NCBI GenBank assembly: GCA_030430165.1
Contig: JAUIGL010000040.1
Coordinates: 1 to 55,744 of the forward strand
DNA: 55,744 bases
Source of the DNA: a bacterium
Lineage (GTDB): Bacteria > Desulfobacterota > Binatia > HRBIN30 > CADEER01
Direction: 5' to 3'
Position numbers and translations under genes: made by a program. Below the pieces are notes generated by a model. That model had not been told where the DNA came from. It searched no databases and saw only the letters and a program-made list of their open reading frames with translations. Position 1 is the first letter of the stretch, and each line of letters opens with the position of its first letter. Shown in pieces: positions 8,600-18,168 of this stretch.

Positions 8600-9121
8600 A
8601 TGGAAACTGCTCTCTGGATCCTCGGTGCAACCATGCTCCTGGCCGTGTGCTTGGCCGGGCTGGTGTCGCTCGTCTTCGGCCTCCCGGGGACCTTCGTCAT
8701 CGCCTTGGCGGCGCTGGTCTACGCCTGGGCGACGGGGTTCACCACGATGACCTGGACCACCCCGGTCTGGTTATTCGGCTTGGCGATCGCCGGCGAGGTC
8801 ATCGAGCTGTTGGTGACTGGCGCCGCCGCCGGAGCTGCCAGCCAACAGCAAAGCCGGCGCGTCAACATCGCCACCATCGTCGGCGCGATCATCGGCGGCA
8901 TCGTCGGCACTCCCTTCTTGTTCGGCGTCGGCTCTCTGATCGGCGCGATGCTCGGCGCCTTCGCCGGAGCGGCGCTCGCCGTGAGCAGCGACGGCGGCAC
9001 CTGGCAGCACTCGATGCGCGTCGGCCTCGCCGCCCTCAGGGGCAAGTTTTTCGGCTTCGTCGTCAAGGCCGCAATCGCCGCGACCATGATCGTCATCGTC
9101 GCCAGCGCTCTGGTCGCCTGA
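8600..9121 (+). CDS. DUF456 family membrane protein
   Basis: This 173-residue protein is very hydrophobic, with helices at about 5-40, 45-65 and 90-130 and a C-terminal helix at 150-172. Its pattern (GLPGTFVIALAALVYAWATGF, followed by Gly/Ala-rich GAIIGGIVGTPFLFGVGSLIGAMLGAFAGA) is that of DUF456 proteins, inner-membrane proteins of unknown function with glycine-zipper-like helices. The ATG at 8600 is used rather than a TTG five codons upstream. It is divergent from larC and followed 39 bases later by the ClC channel gene; a functional link is not established. Confidence 0.75.
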   Translation: METALWILGATMLLAVCLAGLVSLVFGLPGTFVIALAALVYAWATGFTTMTWTTPVWLFGLAIAGEVIELLVTGAAAGAASQQQSRRVNIATIVGAIIGGIVGTPFLFGVGSLIGAMLGAFAGAALAVSSDGGTWQHSMRVGLAALRGKFFGFVVKAAIAATMIVIVASALVA

Positions 9122-9160
9122 GGCAAGACCGCGTCCGTTGATCCCACCGGGGGCTTCGCT

Positions 9161-11230
9161 ATGGTGGCGGCTGGATGCCGCCCCGAGGGCCCTCCGCTGG
9201 CTGAGACAGTAGACGAATCCAAGATTCCCATACGCCGCGGTCACGTCTTCATGGTCGCCGCAGCCGTCGTATGCGGGCTCGGCGGCGGGCTCGGCGCCGT
9301 CGCCCTGCACAACCTGATCCACCTCGCGCAGAGCGTCTTCTTCGACGCCGATCACTCCTTCCTCGAAGCGGTGCGCGCGGCACCCGCCTGGCAGCGATGC
9401 CTCGCCCCGGCGGCAGGCGGTCTACTGGTCGGCCCGCTGGTCTACTTCCTCGCCCGCGAAGCCCGGGGACACGGCGTTCCGGAGGTGATGAAGGCGATCC
9501 TGCTGCGCGGCGGCGCGATTCGGCCACGCGTCGTCGTCGTCAAGGCGCTCTCCGCCGCGATCACCATCGGCTCGGGAGGATCGGCCGGGCGCGAGGGTCC
9601 GATCGTCCAGATCGGCGCCGCGCTCGGATCTTCACTGGGCCAGGTGCTCAACGTGTCGACCTCACAGCTGCGCACCCTGGTCGGCTGCGGCGCCGCGGCG
9701 GGAATCGCCGCCGCCTTCAACGCACCGATCGCCGGCGCCCTGTTCGCTGTCGAGGTCCTGCTCGGCGATTTCGGCGTGCCACAGTTCAGCCCGATCGTCA
9801 TCGCCTCGGTGGTCGCGACCATCGTGTCGCGACTGATGCTCGGTGACTCGCCGGCATTCGAGGTACCCGGCCACGAGCTGGTCAGCCCGTTCGAGTTGCT
9901 CCCCTACACCGTCGTCGGCATCGTCGCCGGAGGCGTCGCCTTCACCTTCATCCGAACCCTCGACCGCTTCGAAACGTACATCGACCGCGCCAGCGTTCCG
10001 CCCGAGTATCTCAAGCCGGCCATCGGCGGGGTCGTGGTCGGGATCGTCGGCCTGTGGTTTCCGGAGATTTTCGGCACCGGCAGCGAAACCATCCACGCCG
10101 CGCTCTCCGGCGAGCTCACCACCGGCCTGCTCGGCGCCCTCCTCTTCGCCAAGATCTTCGCGACGTCGGTCACCCTGGGATCGGGCGGCTCCGGAGGTGT
10201 GTTCGCTCCCTCGCTGTTCCTCGGCGCGATGACCGGCGGCTTCCTCGGCAGCCTCCTGCACCAGTGGTTCCCCGAGTACACGGCGGGATCCGGCGCCTAC
10301 GCCCTGGTCACCATGGGCGCGGTCGTCGCGGCGACGACGCAGGCTCCGATCACGGCGATCATCATCATCTTCGAGCTCACCGGCGACTACTTGATCATTC
10401 CGCCGCTGATGGCGGCCTGCGTCGTCAGCACCCTGGTCGCGGGACGCCTCGACCAAAACTCGATCTACACGATCAAGCTCCGCGCCGAGGGCATCGAGAT
10501 CGGCAAGCAGAACGACCCCAACGTGCTGCGCGACGTCCGGGTCCGCGAGATCGTCGACCGCGCCCCCGAGACCATCCTCGCCTCCGCCAGCTTCGCCGAG
10601 GTACTCGACGTCGTGCTGGCCAGCCACCACGACGAGGTCTTCGTGCTCGACGCCGACGAGTCGATGATCGGCGCCCTCTCGATGCAGGAGATCCGCCGGC
10701 TGATCGTCGAGAGCGACGCCTTGCGCCTGATCGCGGTGGCCGGCGATCTCGTCGACCGGCATCGGCCGACGGTTCGCATGAACGACAACCTCGATGTGGT
10801 CATGCAGCTGCTCAACCACGCCGACATCGACGGTCTCGCCGTGGTCGACGACAGCGATCCGCGCAAGCTGCTGGGGATCGTCCGCCAGCGCGACGTCAAC
10901 CACGCGCGCCAGCAAGCCCTGCTCGAACGCGACCTCGCCGGCAGCATGTCGAGCACGGTCAACATCCTCGGCCAAGTGCGGCAGGTCGACGTCGGCGACG
11001 GCTACGTGGTGCAGGAGATCCCCGCCCCCCACTCTTTCCTCGGCCAGACGATTCGCCAGCTCGCGCTGCGCCCGCGCTTCGGTGTCCAGGTCATTTTCGT
11101 GCGCAGCCGCCAGGACGAGACCGGTAACCGCCGCCTCGACGTGCCGCACCCCGACACCGAGATCCGCGAGGGCGACACCCTGATCATCGCCGGCACCAAA
11201 CAGGCCGCCGACGACCTCCAGCATCTGTGA
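9161..11230 (+). CDS. ClC-type chloride channel/transporter with CBS and TrkA-C domains
   Basis: This 689-residue protein has an N-terminal ClC membrane domain (about residues 30-445) with GSGGSAGREGP at 137-147, including E145, the gating glutamate position of H+/Cl- antiporters, and the GSGGSGGVFAPSLFLGA filter segment near 340. A CBS pair occupies about 455-575 and a TrkA-C/RCK-C domain 605-689 (VVQEIPAPHSFLGQTI, ending IIAGTKQAADDL). The regulatory tail suggests nucleotide or small-ligand control. A later ATG at 9251 would remove a 30-residue polar leader and is an alternative start. The CBS-plus-RCK_C arrangement occurs in other bacterial ClC proteins. Confidence 0.9.
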   Translation: MVAAGCRPEGPPLAETVDESKIPIRRGHVFMVAAAVVCGLGGGLGAVALHNLIHLAQSVFFDADHSFLEAVRAAPAWQRCLAPAAGGLLVGPLVYFLAREARGHGVPEVMKAILLRGGAIRPRVVVVKALSAAITIGSGGSAGREGPIVQIGAALGSSLGQVLNVSTSQLRTLVGCGAAAGIAAAFNAPIAGALFAVEVLLGDFGVPQFSPIVIASVVATIVSRLMLGDSPAFEVPGHELVSPFELLPYTVVGIVAGGVAFTFIRTLDRFETYIDRASVPPEYLKPAIGGVVVGIVGLWFPEIFGTGSETIHAALSGELTTGLLGALLFAKIFATSVTLGSGGSGGVFAPSLFLGAMTGGFLGSLLHQWFPEYTAGSGAYALVTMGAVVAATTQAPITAIIIIFELTGDYLIIPPLMAACVVSTLVAGRLDQNSIYTIKLRAEGIEIGKQNDPNVLRDVRVREIVDRAPETILASASFAEVLDVVLASHHDEVFVLDADESMIGALSMQEIRRLIVESDALRLIAVAGDLVDRHRPTVRMNDNLDVVMQLLNHADIDGLAVVDDSDPRKLLGIVRQRDVNHARQQALLERDLAGSMSSTVNILGQVRQVDVGDGYVVQEIPAPHSFLGQTIRQLALRPRFGVQVIFVRSRQDETGNRRLDVPHPDTEIREGDTLIIAGTKQAADDLQHL

Positions 11231-11540
11231 GTTTGCAAAGGGGGGGGCAGTTTGATTCGCAACTGCGTTTGCTCGGGGTGGCACGGCCCAAACCCGAATT
11301 CCGTCCCCCCTTGCCAAGGGGGGACTTCAGGGGGGTCACGCGAGCGCCGTTGGCCCGCAAAGAGAAGCTGCTCGCACGCGGCAGTGACCTCCCCCTGCCC
11401 CCTCCTTGGTAAGGAGGGGGGATCAAGGGATGCTCTTCGGCACTGCCCGGTAGTCACACTGACCCACTACCCGAGTTTGCCGGCGGTTGCCTCGCTAGCC
11501 GATCGGTGTTTCACCCGTAGTGGAGGCGCTTGCCGAGCCA
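11231..11540. repeat. Intergenic region with CCCCCTTGCC/GGGGGGA repeat
   Basis: No gene is supported. The block at about 11300-11430 holds CCCCTTGCCAAGGGGG-type and CCCTCCTTGGTAAGGAGGG-type palindromes in inverted orientation around a GC-rich core, plus the words GGACTTCAGGGGGGTCAC and GGATCAAGGG. Elements with this wording are common between genes in many bacteria and look like a small mobile palindromic unit. Confidence 0.6.
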
Positions 11541-12629
11541 ATGACCAGAGAACCGAAGCCCGGTACGAAGGGACCGGCCGCGAAGCCGCGGATCGGGTTC
11601 GTCGGCTGCGGCCTGATCGCCGGCATGCACGCCGGACTGTTGGCCGCGTGCGGCGAGGACTACCAGATCGTCGCCGCTTTCGACCCGGACTCGAAGCGCT
11701 GCGGCGACTTTGCCGAACAATGGGGCGCCGCGCCCGCGGCGAGCGCAGCCGACGTCGTCGACCGTTCCGACGCGGTCTACGTATGCACCTGGACCAGTGA
11801 GCACGCCGCCGTCGTCGACACGGTCGTCGGCGCCGGCCGACATGTGTTCTGCGAGAAACCGCTCGCCTTCGACGCCGCCGCGGCAGCGGCGATGGCCGAA
11901 CGGGTCGCGGAGGCCGGCGTCGTCAACATGGTTGGGCTGATCCTGCGCTCGACACCGGCGATGCTCGCCTTGCGCGAGATGATCCATTCGCCCGACTCGG
12001 GTCGGGTCATGAACGTCGTGTTTCGCGACGACCAGTACCTGCCGATCCAGGGCATGTACGGCTCCGATTGGCGCGGTGACCAAAGCCGCGCCGGGCGTGG
12101 AGCGCTGCTCGAGCACTCGATCCACGATCTCGACCTGCTCGAGTGGCTGGCCGGCCCGGTCGCGAGCATCGCCGCATCGCAACACTTCTTTCACGGTCTC
12201 GACCGGATCGAGGATTCGATCAGCTGCCTCTTGCGCTACGAGTCGGGCGCGACCGCGACCCTGACCTCGGTGTGGCACGACATCACCTCGCGACCCAGCC
12301 AACGGCGCATCGAGGTCTTTTGCGAGCGAGCCCTGTACACCCTCGATGGCGAGTGGACCGGCCCGCTGCACTGGGAACGAGTCGACGGGGACGAAGTCAC
12401 TCGCGGTAGCATCGAGGGCGACGCAATGACCGATTGGCTGAGCCAGCGCAGCATCGAGCCGCGCTGGCCGCCCGCCGTCTTTCTCCGCGCGATCCGCGAC
12501 GGCGGAGCGGCGACCCCGGCCTTCGCCGACGCGATCCGCGCCCACGAGCTGGTCGACGCCGCCTACCGCTCGGCCGAGATCGGCGGGGCGGCGGTGGATG
12601 CCACGAGGGCGACTGCCAGACCGCTTTGA
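11541..12629 (+). CDS. Gfo/Idh/MocA family oxidoreductase
   Basis: This protein of about 362 residues has an N-terminal NAD(P)-binding Rossmann fold (RIGFVGCGLIAGMHAGLL) and the family signature CEKPLAFD near residue 105, where the lysine helps bind nicotinamide. The C-terminal substrate domain contains GALLEHSIHDLDLLEWLAG, the usual GxxxxxGxHxxD-type active-site helix with its histidine and aspartate. Members oxidise or reduce sugars, cyclitols and related compounds; the substrate is not readable. The ATG at 11541 is chosen; an in-frame GTG at 11520 is possible. It stands alone, 51 bases before the next gene. Confidence 0.83.
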   Translation: MTREPKPGTKGPAAKPRIGFVGCGLIAGMHAGLLAACGEDYQIVAAFDPDSKRCGDFAEQWGAAPAASAADVVDRSDAVYVCTWTSEHAAVVDTVVGAGRHVFCEKPLAFDAAAAAAMAERVAEAGVVNMVGLILRSTPAMLALREMIHSPDSGRVMNVVFRDDQYLPIQGMYGSDWRGDQSRAGRGALLEHSIHDLDLLEWLAGPVASIAASQHFFHGLDRIEDSISCLLRYESGATATLTSVWHDITSRPSQRRIEVFCERALYTLDGEWTGPLHWERVDGDEVTRGSIEGDAMTDWLSQRSIEPRWPPAVFLRAIRDGGAATPAFADAIRAHELVDAAYRSAEIGGAAVDATRATARPL

Positions 12630-12680
12630 AATTCTCGCTTCGGCGACTCAGAGTAGCCCAAACACGACTGGGAGCCACGC

Positions 12681-13478
12681 ATGTACGAGACCATCGATTT
12701 CACGGTCGAGGACAAGATCGCGACCCTCACCCTCAATCGCCCGCAGCGTATGAACGCAATGAATCAGCAGATGAAGGACGACCTGCGCAGCAGCTGGGAA
12801 CGGGTCAAAGACGATCCCGACATCTGGGTGGCGATCATCACCGGCGCCGGCGAAGCGTTCTCGACCGGGGCCGACGTCGACACGATGGACAAGAAGGGCT
12901 TCGTCAAGAAAGATCGCTGGCGCGAGCTCTGCATGCAGGAGAACATTCGCACCCAACCGACACCGCGGCGCATGCAGGTGCACAAGCCCGTCATCGCCGC
13001 CGTCAACGGCCTCGTTGGCGGCGTGTCGCTGGACCACGTCACCGAGTCCGACATTCCGATCGCCTCGGAGCGCGCGCAGTTCTTCGACCCACACGTCTCG
13101 ATCGGCTTCGTTTCATCGCACGAGATGGTCAACATGGTGCGACGGGTGCCGCCGGCAGTGGCGATGCGGATGGCCTTGATGGGCAAGTACGAGCGCATGT
13201 CGGCGCAGCGCGCCTACGAGGTCGGCCTGGTGACGGAAGTGGTCGACCACGACCAACTCATGACGCGCGCAACCGAGATCGCCAAGACGCTCCTGAAGAA
13301 CGCCCCGATGGCCATGTGGGGCACCAAGCTCGGCATCCAGCACGGCCTCGGACTACCCGTCGCCCAGGCCGACGACATCGCCGCCGGCTACTTCGAGGTG
13401 GTCGAGCAGTCGGAAGACTACAAGGAGGGACCGAAGGCGTTCACGGAAAAGCGCAAGCCGAGCTGGAAGGCGAAGTAG
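12681..13478 (+). CDS. Enoyl-CoA hydratase/isomerase family protein
   Basis: This 265-residue protein has the crotonase fold: NRPQRMNAMNQQM (19-31), ITGAGEAFSTGADV (53-66) and AAVNGLVGGVSLD (107-118), which supply CoA-binding and oxyanion-hole backbone. The usual FxxPE segment with the catalytic glutamate instead reads FFDPHVSIGF (about 134-143), so His138 sits at the expected glutamate position, and the conserved GGGxEL is changed to GGVSLD. It may therefore be an isomerase, hydrolase or other crotonase-type enzyme rather than a classical hydratase. This residue alignment was made by eye. Confidence 0.8.
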   Translation: MYETIDFTVEDKIATLTLNRPQRMNAMNQQMKDDLRSSWERVKDDPDIWVAIITGAGEAFSTGADVDTMDKKGFVKKDRWRELCMQENIRTQPTPRRMQVHKPVIAAVNGLVGGVSLDHVTESDIPIASERAQFFDPHVSIGFVSSHEMVNMVRRVPPAVAMRMALMGKYERMSAQRAYEVGLVTEVVDHDQLMTRATEIAKTLLKNAPMAMWGTKLGIQHGLGLPVAQADDIAAGYFEVVEQSEDYKEGPKAFTEKRKPSWKAK

Positions 13479-13484
13479 CCTCAA

Positions 13485-13665
13485 AGAAAAAAAAGAAACC
13501 ACGGATAAACACGGATAATCACTGTGGCGCTAGGAGTGGAGCGGCATGGGCATCCGTCAAAACAAAGTCATTCAGAATGAGTTTGGGATGATCCCGGGAA
13601 TGCCTCTTGGGCTCTTCTCTTGTCCGTGTCGATCCGTGTTCACCCGTGGTTTTATTTTTCTTCGA
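13485..13665. repeat. Inverted pair of ACCACGGATAAACACGGATAA repeats
   Basis: One arm near 13486-13518 reads AAAGAAACCACGGATAAACA followed by CGGATAAT. The other, at about 13618-13660, reads TCCGTGTCGATCCGTGTTCA then CCCGTGGTTTTATTTTTCTT, its imperfect reverse complement. The core CACGGAT is repeated within each arm. This wording is widespread in intergenic DNA of unrelated GC-rich bacteria and may form a long hairpin between the two convergent genes. Confidence 0.65.
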
Positions 13666-13667
13666 GG

Positions 13668-14141
13668 CTAGCCCTTCGAGCGTAGTCGGTCGTAGGCCTG
13701 CTGGATCTCCACCGACTTGTCGTGCGCGACCTGGCGCAGCTCCTCGCCGAGGGTTGCGACCCGGTCCGGGTGGTACTGCTTCATCTTTTCTCGGTAGGCC
13801 GCGGTGATCTCTTGCTGGGACGCGCCTCTTGCAACGCCCAGGATGTCGTGGGGGTCGCGTGACGCCGCGGGCTTCGACACCGGTTCTTCTTGCTCGGCGT
13901 CGGCGTCCGCGCTGGGTTGTCGGCCGAAGTAGATCGCGGCGAGCAGGATCGCCAGATCGTCGAGCAACCCGATCGGCAGGGTGTCCGGAATGATGTCGAA
14001 GGGAATGCGGAGATAGAGAAGCGCCAGCGCCAGCAGCAGGATGGGGCGCACCAAGCGCGTCAGGCCGGCCCAGCCGTCGGGGTTCTTCCACACGTAGTAG
14101 AGAACCGCGACGGCGATGACCGGAACCAGAAAACGGCCCAC
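13668..14141 (-). CDS. DUF1232 membrane segment fused to a DnaJ domain
   Basis: This 157-residue protein begins with a membrane region (residues 3-17 and 32-72) containing IPFDIIPDTLPIGLLDDLAILL, the DUF1232/YkvA hallmark. After a polar linker (74-95), a C-terminal J-domain follows from about 97, with HPD at 124-126 and the flanking helix EITAAYREKMKQY. A J-domain with HPD stimulates DnaK ATPase activity, so this protein may recruit Hsp70 to the membrane. The gene lies three bases downstream of the NUDIX gene and is probably co-transcribed with it. Confidence 0.82.
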   Translation of the reverse strand: MGRFLVPVIAVAVLYYVWKNPDGWAGLTRLVRPILLLALALLYLRIPFDIIPDTLPIGLLDDLAILLAAIYFGRQPSADADAEQEEPVSKPAASRDPHDILGVARGASQQEITAAYREKMKQYHPDRVATLGEELRQVAHDKSVEIQQAYDRLRSKG

Positions 14142-14144
14142 GGC

Positions 14145-14573
14145 TCACCCGCCGAGATGGTCGCGCAGGCGGTCGAGGAAGGCGCACTGGGCAGGCACCA
14201 TCATCTCGTAGGCCTGGGTGACCGGATAGAAGCCGCAGACGTCGTTCTCTTCGTCGCCACCGCGGCATTTACCCTTGGCGTCGATCGCCGCCTCTCCCGC
14301 CGGAGTCACGGTCGCCCACCAGGCGCGAACCAGTTTGCGGCCGCCCTTCTGGACCACCGAGCCGAGCGGGGCGCGGAGAACCACCGCGACTCCGGTTTCT
14401 TCCAGGGTCTCGCGGACGGCGGCGTCCTCGGGCGATTCGCCGGCATCGACCAGTCCCTTGGGGATGCCGAACAGCGGCTTCTGGAAGCTGGCGCCGCGCG
14501 GATGAACGAGCAGGACCTCGCTCTCCGCGCGGCGCGTGACCACACATCCGGCAGCGACGACACTGGGACTCAC
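14145..14573 (-). CDS. NUDIX hydrolase
   Basis: This 142-residue protein contains a complete Nudix box at residues 40-62 (G, E46, RE at 54-55, EE at 58-59, G61), which binds the divalent metal and hydrolyses nucleoside diphosphates linked to another group. LLVHPRGASFQKPLFGIPKG before the box is typical of small ADP-ribose or (d)NTP-type hydrolases. Specificity is not readable. The next gene on this strand is the DnaJ/DUF1232 gene. Confidence 0.85.
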   Translation of the reverse strand: MSPSVVAAGCVVTRRAESEVLLVHPRGASFQKPLFGIPKGLVDAGESPEDAAVRETLEETGVAVVLRAPLGSVVQKGGRKLVRAWWATVTPAGEAAIDAKGKCRGGDEENDVCGFYPVTQAYEMMVPAQCAFLDRLRDHLGG

Positions 14574-14597
14574 TGCGTCGCCCCGCCGAGATTCCCT

Positions 14598-15914
14598 CTA
14601 CTTGCCGAAGCGGTTCAGCGTCGACATCTCGAAGTAGTTGTCGTCGAAGGTGATGTTGGAGTCGAACCCGGAACGCGGGCTCGACTTGATGCCGGCGACT
14701 GTCGCCTGATCGCGCTTGATGTTCTCGGCACACTGGAAAGCCATGGCCGACCCCTGCACCCAGTCTTTCTGTCCATCCGGTCGCGTCACTTCCTTGGGCA
14801 GGAACGCCATCACCTGGTAGGTGTTGAGCAGCTCACCCTTCCAGCTGTACTTCGAGTTCCACGACCCCTGGTAGGTGATCGCGTCGATGTACATCTCCAT
14901 GCGCCCGTAGAGATAGTACTTGTCGTTCGGAACCGCCTCGATGACCCAGTGCGGACGCAGCGCCAGCGCGCCGGTTGCCGACGCCCACGGCACGCCCTGC
15001 CAATCGTCCTTCATGTAGCCGATGAAGGGAATGTCTGGCCACTGCGCGCGCCAACCGCCGCTGTCGAGCCATTCGGTCTGGCCCTTGTCTTCGAGGCTCA
15101 GCGGATCGACGAAGCGCAGCACGTTCTTCTTGCCGACCAGCTTCCACGAGAAATCCTCCGCCTTGCCGTCGAAGAACGGACCGTCGTCCTGGCTCATGTC
15201 GGAACCGAGGAAGCCGTCGGAGCGATTGGCGGGACTGACCGCGCGCACCCGGCGCAGCGCCGGAACGAACGACCAAGAGGAGTCGCGCTTGCCCGGATCG
15301 CGGTAGCGCCAGGACAGGGCCGCGGTTCCGTTCAGGTCGACCGGCGTCTTCACCACCGTCAGGAACTGGCTGAGGAGGTTGAGCGGATTGTCTTCTCGAT
15401 CGTCTACCGGCACGCCGTCGAAATAGCGGAAGCTCGCCTCGACGTCGGTGCGGCGCTCGAGTCCCTTGCGGTTGACCCAGTTCACCTGCGACTCGTTCTT
15501 GCTGTTGCCGAAGTACCAGGTTCGATAGAAGAAGTTCCAAATCACCTTGGACGCCGCCTTCGGATCGTCCTCGCTGATTTCGGGAAAGGGAAACCCGATC
15601 ACGTACTGCGGCTGCTCGCCGGTCGCCACCTCGACGATCTCGCCTTTGGAACCGATCTCGTACTTGCCGGCGTTCCCCTCGGTTGCCGCCTTGAAGTCCT
15701 CCGGCCATACGAAGAAGTCCTCCGGCCAGGCGACGATCGGGTTGATGTAGTCACCCTCGCGATAGTGCTTGAGAATTTCGGGAGGGAGCATGCCCTCCGC
15801 CATCTGCCAGGTCTGCTTGTTCAAGGTCATACCCGGCGCCAACTCTTCGGCGCCGGCCGGGGCGATCAACGTCAGGGCGACGAGAATCACCCACACACGG
15901 TGGATCAACGACAT
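14598..15914 (-). CDS. Secreted DUF1329 protein
   Basis: This 438-residue protein has a signal peptide (MSLIHRVWVILVALTLIAPAG, cleavage near residue 21). The remainder matches DUF1329: PEDFFVWPEDF, the SWRYRDPGKRDSSWSFVPALRRVRAVSPANRSDGFLGSDMS region, FIGYMKDDWQG, and a C-terminal WKGELLNTYQVMAFLP with DQATVAGIKS. DUF1329 proteins are periplasmic or outer-membrane and often linked to transport or breakdown of hydrophobic compounds in Proteobacteria; their activity is unproven. The start at 15914 is supported by GGAGG upstream; a longer open frame to 17078 is antisense to the next gene. It is divergent from the LLM oxidoreductase. Confidence 0.87.
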   Translation of the reverse strand: MSLIHRVWVILVALTLIAPAGAEELAPGMTLNKQTWQMAEGMLPPEILKHYREGDYINPIVAWPEDFFVWPEDFKAATEGNAGKYEIGSKGEIVEVATGEQPQYVIGFPFPEISEDDPKAASKVIWNFFYRTWYFGNSKNESQVNWVNRKGLERRTDVEASFRYFDGVPVDDREDNPLNLLSQFLTVVKTPVDLNGTAALSWRYRDPGKRDSSWSFVPALRRVRAVSPANRSDGFLGSDMSQDDGPFFDGKAEDFSWKLVGKKNVLRFVDPLSLEDKGQTEWLDSGGWRAQWPDIPFIGYMKDDWQGVPWASATGALALRPHWVIEAVPNDKYYLYGRMEMYIDAITYQGSWNSKYSWKGELLNTYQVMAFLPKEVTRPDGQKDWVQGSAMAFQCAENIKRDQATVAGIKSSPRSGFDSNITFDDNYFEMSTLNRFGK

Positions 15915-16088
15915 TCCATTCCCTCCTGAAGCAACTCGGCCACAACGCAGCCGATCGAATCGCCAGTTTATCCAAAGGCCCCACCCCAATTTCAACCTCT
16001 TGCCTCGCGTGGACACCGGCACCGATCCACGGTACAGATCGCGATCGATTCGAAAGTCCGCACCGCAACAGAAGAGCAAGGAAAAACG

Positions 16089-17117
<1,029 letters not shown>

Positions 17118-17158
17118 GATAGACTGGCGTTTTGGCACCACAAACCAAGGAGGAAACG

Positions 17159-17644
17159 ATGCCGATCAGTGCAGGAGATGCACTTCCGACCGATGTGAAG
17201 CTCATGGAGATGGGAGAGAGCGGACCCGCCCCCGTCTCCAGCGGTGACCTGTTCGCCGGTAAAAAAGTCGTTCTCTTCGCCGTACCGGGCGCCTTCACGC
17301 CGACCTGCTCGGCCAAGCACCTGCCCGGGTTCGTCGAGAAGGCGGCCGAGATCAAGGGCAAGGGGGTCGACGAGATCGTCTGTCTCTCGGTCAACGACGC
17401 ATTCGTGATGGGAGCATGGGGCAAGGACCAGAAGGCGGACGGCAAGGTGCGCCTGGTCGCCGACGGCAACGGCGACTTCACCAAGGCGCTCGGCCTGACC
17501 ATGGACGGCACCGGCTTCGGCATGGGCGAGCGCTCGCAGCGCTATGCCCTGATCGCCAAGGACGGCAAGGTCGAAGAGCTCCTGGTCGAGCCCGGACCGG
17601 GTCTCGACGTTTCGAGCGCCGAATCGGTTCTGTCGAAGCTCTGA
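17159..17644 (+). CDS. Prx5-type peroxiredoxin
   Basis: This 161-residue thiol peroxidase reduces hydrogen peroxide and alkyl hydroperoxides. The active-site motif is VPGAFTPTCS with peroxidatic C50, preceded by the KKVVLFAVPG strand; IVCLSVNDAFVMGAWGKD, LVADGNGDFTKALGL and GMGERSQRYALI are typical of the Prx5/hybrid-AhpC subfamily. A second cysteine is C75. The start at 17159 has AAGGAGG at 17147-17153, one of the clearest ribosome binding sites in the window, so the gene is likely well translated. A TTG 27 bases upstream is rejected. Confidence 0.92.
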   Translation: MPISAGDALPTDVKLMEMGESGPAPVSSGDLFAGKKVVLFAVPGAFTPTCSAKHLPGFVEKAAEIKGKGVDEIVCLSVNDAFVMGAWGKDQKADGKVRLVADGNGDFTKALGLTMDGTGFGMGERSQRYALIAKDGKVEELLVEPGPGLDVSSAESVLSKL

Positions 17645-17650
17645 AAAAGC

Positions 17651-17876
17651 AGGATCTGGGGGCTAGGGGCTAGGATCTAGGGGTGGTGGTCGGCCTTTGG
17701 CCGACACCGATCCAAAAGCCGCTGCGCGGCCTGATAGACCACTGAATCAACGGGAGCAGCCGCAGGCTGCTCCCCACCATCCCCAGATCCCAGATCCCAA
17801 AAGAACCACCGGGAGCAGCCGCAGGCTGCTCCCCACCACCCCCAGATCCCAGCTCCCAGATCCTAGATCCCAGCAA
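17651..17876. repeat. GATCCTAG dispersed repeat cassette, copy 1
   Basis: The cassette between the peroxiredoxin and a small protein gene has TAG/GATC-rich edges (GGCTAGGATCTAGGGGTGG and AGATCCCAGATCCTAGATCC) around hairpins: GTCGGCC TTT GGCCGAC at 17689-17705, and GGGAGCAGCC GCA GGCTGCTCCC twice, at 17752-17774 and 17811-17833. The first hairpin and the edges recur at 18169-18300. Confidence 0.7.
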
Positions 17877-18164
17877 ATGAAACCCAAGAAGCATCCCTGG
17901 CGGAACACGGTCGTCACTCTCGGGTTTCTGCTTCCCGTGTTCGGCTACGTCGTCTACTCGAGCTTTCACGTCAGCAAGTTCGAGTGCACGGTCTGTATGG
18001 ACTTCGCCGGTGGCAGCGTCTGCCGCACCACTACCGGAGCCACCGAAGCCGAAGGCTTGCGCACCGCCGTCGACAACGCCTGCGCGATGCTGACGTCCGG
18101 GGTCACCGAGACACTGCGCTGTCAGCGAACGACGCCGCGGTCGGCGTCGTGTGAAGAGATTTGA
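17877..18164 (+). CDS. Small membrane-anchored or secreted protein of unknown function
   Basis: This 95-residue protein has a basic N-terminus (MKPKKHPWRN), one hydrophobic helix at about 11-29, and a polar tail with five cysteines, including FECTVCMDF and GGSVCRTTTG. It also contains TEAEGLRTAVDNACAMLTSGVTETLRC, an amphipathic helix. The layout suggests an uncleaved or cleaved signal anchor with a disulfide-bonded external domain. It is not recognised beyond this. The start codon is taken at the ATG immediately after the repeat cassette; no clear ribosome site is visible, so the N-terminus is tentative. Confidence 0.6.
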   Translation: MKPKKHPWRNTVVTLGFLLPVFGYVVYSSFHVSKFECTVCMDFAGGSVCRTTTGATEAEGLRTAVDNACAMLTSGVTETLRCQRTTPRSASCEEI

Positions 18165-18168
18165 TAGC

